From positions 1 through 19,747 of the forward strand of contig JAKORQ010000312.1 of NCBI GenBank assembly GCA_029777755.1: DNA of 19,747 nt. Reading direction: 5' to 3'. Source of the DNA: Planctomycetota bacterium. Lineage in GTDB: Bacteria > Planctomycetota > Phycisphaerae > Tepidisphaerales > Tepidisphaeraceae. A program made the translations under genes and the position numbers. The stretch's first letter is position 1. Each line of letters starts with the position of its first letter. The notes under the pieces are model-generated. The model had not been told where the DNA came from and made no database searches. It saw only the letters and a program-made list of their open reading frames with translations. Of the stretch, positions 18,201 through 19,747 are shown one piece after another.

Positions 18201-18878
18201 GCGCGACGAATACTCCTGGTACGTTCGGGCCCGGCCGGCCTGTATACGGGCGCCACGCAAACGCTTATCCACCTCCTGCACGATGTCATTCACGCGCAGC
18301 AGGTTTTGCTCGACCTTCTCCAGCTTGCGCTGGGCTTCCTTCTTGCGCTGCTTGTACTTGCTTATGCCGGCCGCCTCCTCGAATATGAGGCGGCGCTCCT
18401 GGGGATTGCTCTGGAGCAGCAGGTCCACCTTGCCCTGCTCGATAACGCTGTAGGCGTCCACGCCCACGCCGGTATCGAGGAACAGTTCGCGGATGTCGCG
18501 CAGGCGGGCGTTCTGGTTGTTCAGAATGTACTCGCTGGTGCCATCGCGAAACAGGCGCCGACCAACACTCACCTCATCTGACTCGATATTCAGGACGCGA
18601 GTGCCATCGTCGCGCTTGGGATTCTCGAAAACGAGGATCACCTCTGCCATGCCGCCCGGTTTGCGGGTGGCGCAGCCATTGAAGATGACGTCCATCATCG
18701 CTTCGCCGCGCAGGCTCTTGGCCGACTGCTCACCCAGCACCCACTTGATGGCGTCGACCACGTTGCTTTTGCCGCAGCCATTGGGCCCGACGATGCCGGT
18801 GATGGGGCGATCGAACACGAACTCGGTCCGGTCGGCAAAACTCTTGAATCCGTGGACAATCAGCTTCTTCAGTCGCAT
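15207..18878 (-). CDS. smc: Chromosome segregation/condensation ATPase SMC
   Basis: SMC dimers, with ScpA/ScpB, extrude DNA loops and organise the chromosome. The 1223-residue product is of usual bacterial SMC length. The N-terminal ATPase half has Walker A GPNGCGKSN at 31-39 and the RLRDIRELFLDTGVG block. A first coiled coil (about 165-505) leads to the hinge (about 510-680). The hinge holds RREGMAEGVKAVL, VKVVEAALDGRDQWLL and GYRYVTQAGEVLEDDGTLRIG. The returning coiled coil (about 690-1010) is very rich in Gln, Glu, Leu and Ala. The C-terminal ATPase half has signature LSGGEK (1119-1124), Walker B FCILDEVDAALDEAN (1143-1157) and a final VITHSKRTM switch region. ATG 18878 has GGGAGG upstream at about 10 nt. 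Neither scpA nor scpB is nearby. It follows the HEAT-like gene by 66 bp and precedes the ECF sigma gene. Confidence 0.97.
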   Translation of the reverse strand: MRLKKLIVHGFKSFADRTEFVFDRPITGIVGPNGCGKSNVVDAIKWVLGEQSAKSLRGEAMMDVIFNGCATRKPGGMAEVILVFENPKRDDGTRVLNIESDEVSVGRRLFRDGTSEYILNNQNARLRDIRELFLDTGVGVDAYSVIEQGKVDLLLQSNPQERRLIFEEAAGISKYKQRKKEAQRKLEKVEQNLLRVNDIVQEVDKRLRGARIQAGRARTYQEYSSRLSELRLSYALREYHLQATQLKDLEQREAQTRTAVEQASTELASAQEELAASRDQYQAINEQKQQVERTLVQTRSTLEQVKQRQGFCRQQLEQISEQLETFAADRAATQERLEQVVALLESETQVLAELTESLNRERAGIESTMQAFKEGQLQLNQLNQQIEQHKSAILDLMRRLAQVNSRIGAIEIERRNLAAQHERLTARKQAISQEISENESRKASLEEALAGVMESIATQQAAMEQKKQEAANISKQVAQLTREMGEARESRSALISRQKMLQDLENRREGMAEGVKAVLKHRDQKFPFIRGLLADVLKLDLEHVKVVEAALDGRDQWLLADDSAAVAQAGEELAKLDSRVNIICTDRIKDSQQAYDFNLHSQRVRIAADLVQVEPKDRPIVEHLLGRTLAVDTLTDAFELQRHTPPGYRYVTQAGEVLEDDGTLRIGKLGASMGILSRRTELQNVIQQIAEVDQAIAQLQQQIEQGSAQAKQLEADMNALRNETYQLNTQKVELSSQISQVNDRLAALNREQPLIEREVDMLGEQADRLEQENERLVEQGKQMEAEQASHQQAIEEDTERLQHLGEELQSLSEQLTAARVALGKIQEKQLASQQQVQRQTAARSELAQQLERIARSSEALEARRAGVEDELAQALEQEAELTQRQEQLAAQLNEVTQQAAELLESVRTYEASVEQIRRQHAEAEKVLHELELHIGELRVRVESLIHRTQEELDLDLVERYNELASSEAGYEPADIDWDAVADEIKSLRDKIQRLGNVNLDSISEQEELEQRQKFLGDQLADLEASRKQLEDLIEEINQASSERFEKTFNLVREHFQGMFRKLFGGGKADLYLETELVDSKPQIGPDGQPLPPQKVDVLEAGIEVIARPPGKQPVSISQLSGGEKTMTCVALLLAIFKSKPSPFCILDEVDAALDEANNTRFNMIVQEFTQSSQFIVITHSKRTMQIADTLYGITQQEHGVSKRVAVHFDQVDDDGRIKEQAAA

Positions 18879-18944
18879 TCGCCAGGTCCTCCCTGACCCA
18901 CTCCTGCCACCCGACCGTCATGAGGGTGTGCGGAGAGGCACCTT

Positions 18945-19747
18945 CTACTCCACAAGGCTATCCTCCACCTCGGCATCCGGGATGGGCGGGGCGATCAGAT
19001 CCTCATCCTCGCCGATCTGGCGCCCGGCGTCAGGAATACGCGGGGCCCCCTGCAGGTCTTGATCCCCCCAGCTCGTCTGTTCCTCGATCACCAGCGTGAT
19101 CGGGACCGGCTTGCCATCCAGTGTCTGGCCGACCAGCTTGCCCTGCTCGTGCATCGTCTGCACGATCGCCACCACGTCGGCATAGCTAAAGTCCATCGGG
19201 ATTTCACCATCGGCCGCCTCGCCTCCGAGCCGCGCGATGATATCCGCGAGGTCTGCCCGGGATGTCTGCTTGATGGCCGCCGTCACGCTGTCACCCAGGG
19301 ACCTTTCCGAACGGTAGAACAGCGTGACCGGCCCGTCTTCCGCATCGGCACTCACCGTCAGGCGAGCGCCGATGGCGGCAAATGTCACCGGCGTGATGAT
19401 CGACTGCCGCATGCCGAATATCGCCAGGCGCGGGATGCCCCGGCGGCTGGCGTAGATCATCGGCGGCGCGCTGCTGGGCACCAGGTCCAGCACGAACTTC
19501 TCTCGAATGACGCGGCTGTACACCCGCGGATCATTGTTGCGCACCAGCGCCTGGTAGGCGGCGATGCGGACAGATGTATCGTCGACGTTGATCAACTGCC
19601 GCAGGTACTGGTTGGTCACCGAGGATTGCGGCAGCTTGCCCAGCGTCTCCACGGCATCAAGCCGGAACGGGTGGCTCGGCTGCTTGGCCATCTGCACCAG
19701 AACTTCGCGGGCCTCTTCCAGGTCATCGCCGATGAACGCCGCCGCCC
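18945..19747 (-). CDS. HEAT-repeat-like protein, N-terminus beyond the window
   Basis: The frame is open to the right edge, so the 267 visible residues are the C-terminal part of a longer protein. The first 70 are helical repeats with HEAT character (LEEAREVLVQMAKQP, PFRLDAVETLGKLP, VRIAAYQALVRN). A beta-rich segment follows, including PPMIYASRRGIPRLAIFG and FAAIGARLTVSADAEDGPVTLFYRSE, then a helical stretch with IPMDFSYADVVAIVQTMHEQGKL. The acidic Pro-rich tail ends DAEVEDSLVE. No membrane helix is visible. I do not recognise a named family with confidence. Similar planctomycete proteins may be annotated as P-ring (FlgI)-like, but I see no FlgI motif here. It is on the same strand as smc, 66 bp upstream; cotranscription is possible. 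The GTG at 19697 is an internal codon, not the start. Confidence 0.7.
   Translation of the reverse strand, partial: AAAFIGDDLEEAREVLVQMAKQPSHPFRLDAVETLGKLPQSSVTNQYLRQLINVDDTSVRIAAYQALVRNNDPRVYSRVIREKFVLDLVPSSAPPMIYASRRGIPRLAIFGMRQSIITPVTFAAIGARLTVSADAEDGPVTLFYRSERSLGDSVTAAIKQTSRADLADIIARLGGEAADGEIPMDFSYADVVAIVQTMHEQGKLVGQTLDGKPVPITLVIEEQTSWGDQDLQGAPRIPDAGRQIGEDEDLIAPPIPDAEVEDSLVE

Noticed and set aside
16950..18581. Long plus-strand open frame (543 codons) opposite smc
   Set aside because: It mirrors the Gln/Glu/Leu-rich coiled coil of SMC; GC-rich codons such as CAG, GAG and CTG read in antisense give Leu-rich frames without stops. No ribosome binding site or recognisable domain.

Overview
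The window is a gene-dense, GC-rich stretch of bacterial chromosome. I infer a member of the Planctomycetota, probably Phycisphaerae. The basis is a BatA/VWA protein close to a long coiled-coil and Gln/Gly-rich membrane protein, an ECF sigma / zinc-less anti-sigma pair followed by a secretin-N-terminal-like protein, and several conserved-looking small proteins I cannot place in a named family. No 16S gene or other decisive marker is present. I saw no tRNA, rRNA, CRISPR array, insertion sequence or prophage, and no intergenic gap exceeds about 160 bp.

Left part (1-7958): the 3' part of leuS (+) converges on a BatA/VWA membrane protein gene (-) with 3 bp between them. A dus gene (tRNA-dihydrouridine synthase, +) is divergent from the VWA gene and converges on a 645-residue membrane/coiled-coil protein gene (-). 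That gene is preceded on the same strand by a 128-residue protein of unknown function with a strong ribosome binding site and a TATAAT box.

Middle (8063-10722, +): a compact cluster of pabB-like aminodeoxychorismate synthase component I, a class IV PLP aminotransferase (pabC/ilvE type) and a 151-residue unknown protein. The first two steps of p-aminobenzoate/folate synthesis are the natural reading, although no glutamine amidotransferase (pabA) is present. The aminotransferase has a Ser where the family's PLP-N1 Glu is expected.

Right part (10723-19747, all -): reading from right to left, a HEAT-repeat-like protein (cut by the window end), the chromosome-condensation ATPase SMC, an ECF sigma factor, its membrane anti-sigma factor, an exported protein with three STN-like modules, and a CstA-family transporter. 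Sigma and anti-sigma are translationally coupled. A candidate sigma70-type promoter flanked by a 7-bp direct repeat lies between smc and the sigma gene.

The most interesting region is 12553-15200: an ECF sigma/anti-sigma pair followed by a signal-peptide protein made of three STN-like modules without a secretin or TonB-receptor barrel, then a CstA transporter. Next are the class IV aminotransferase with the altered PLP-binding residue and the three small or poorly characterised proteins.
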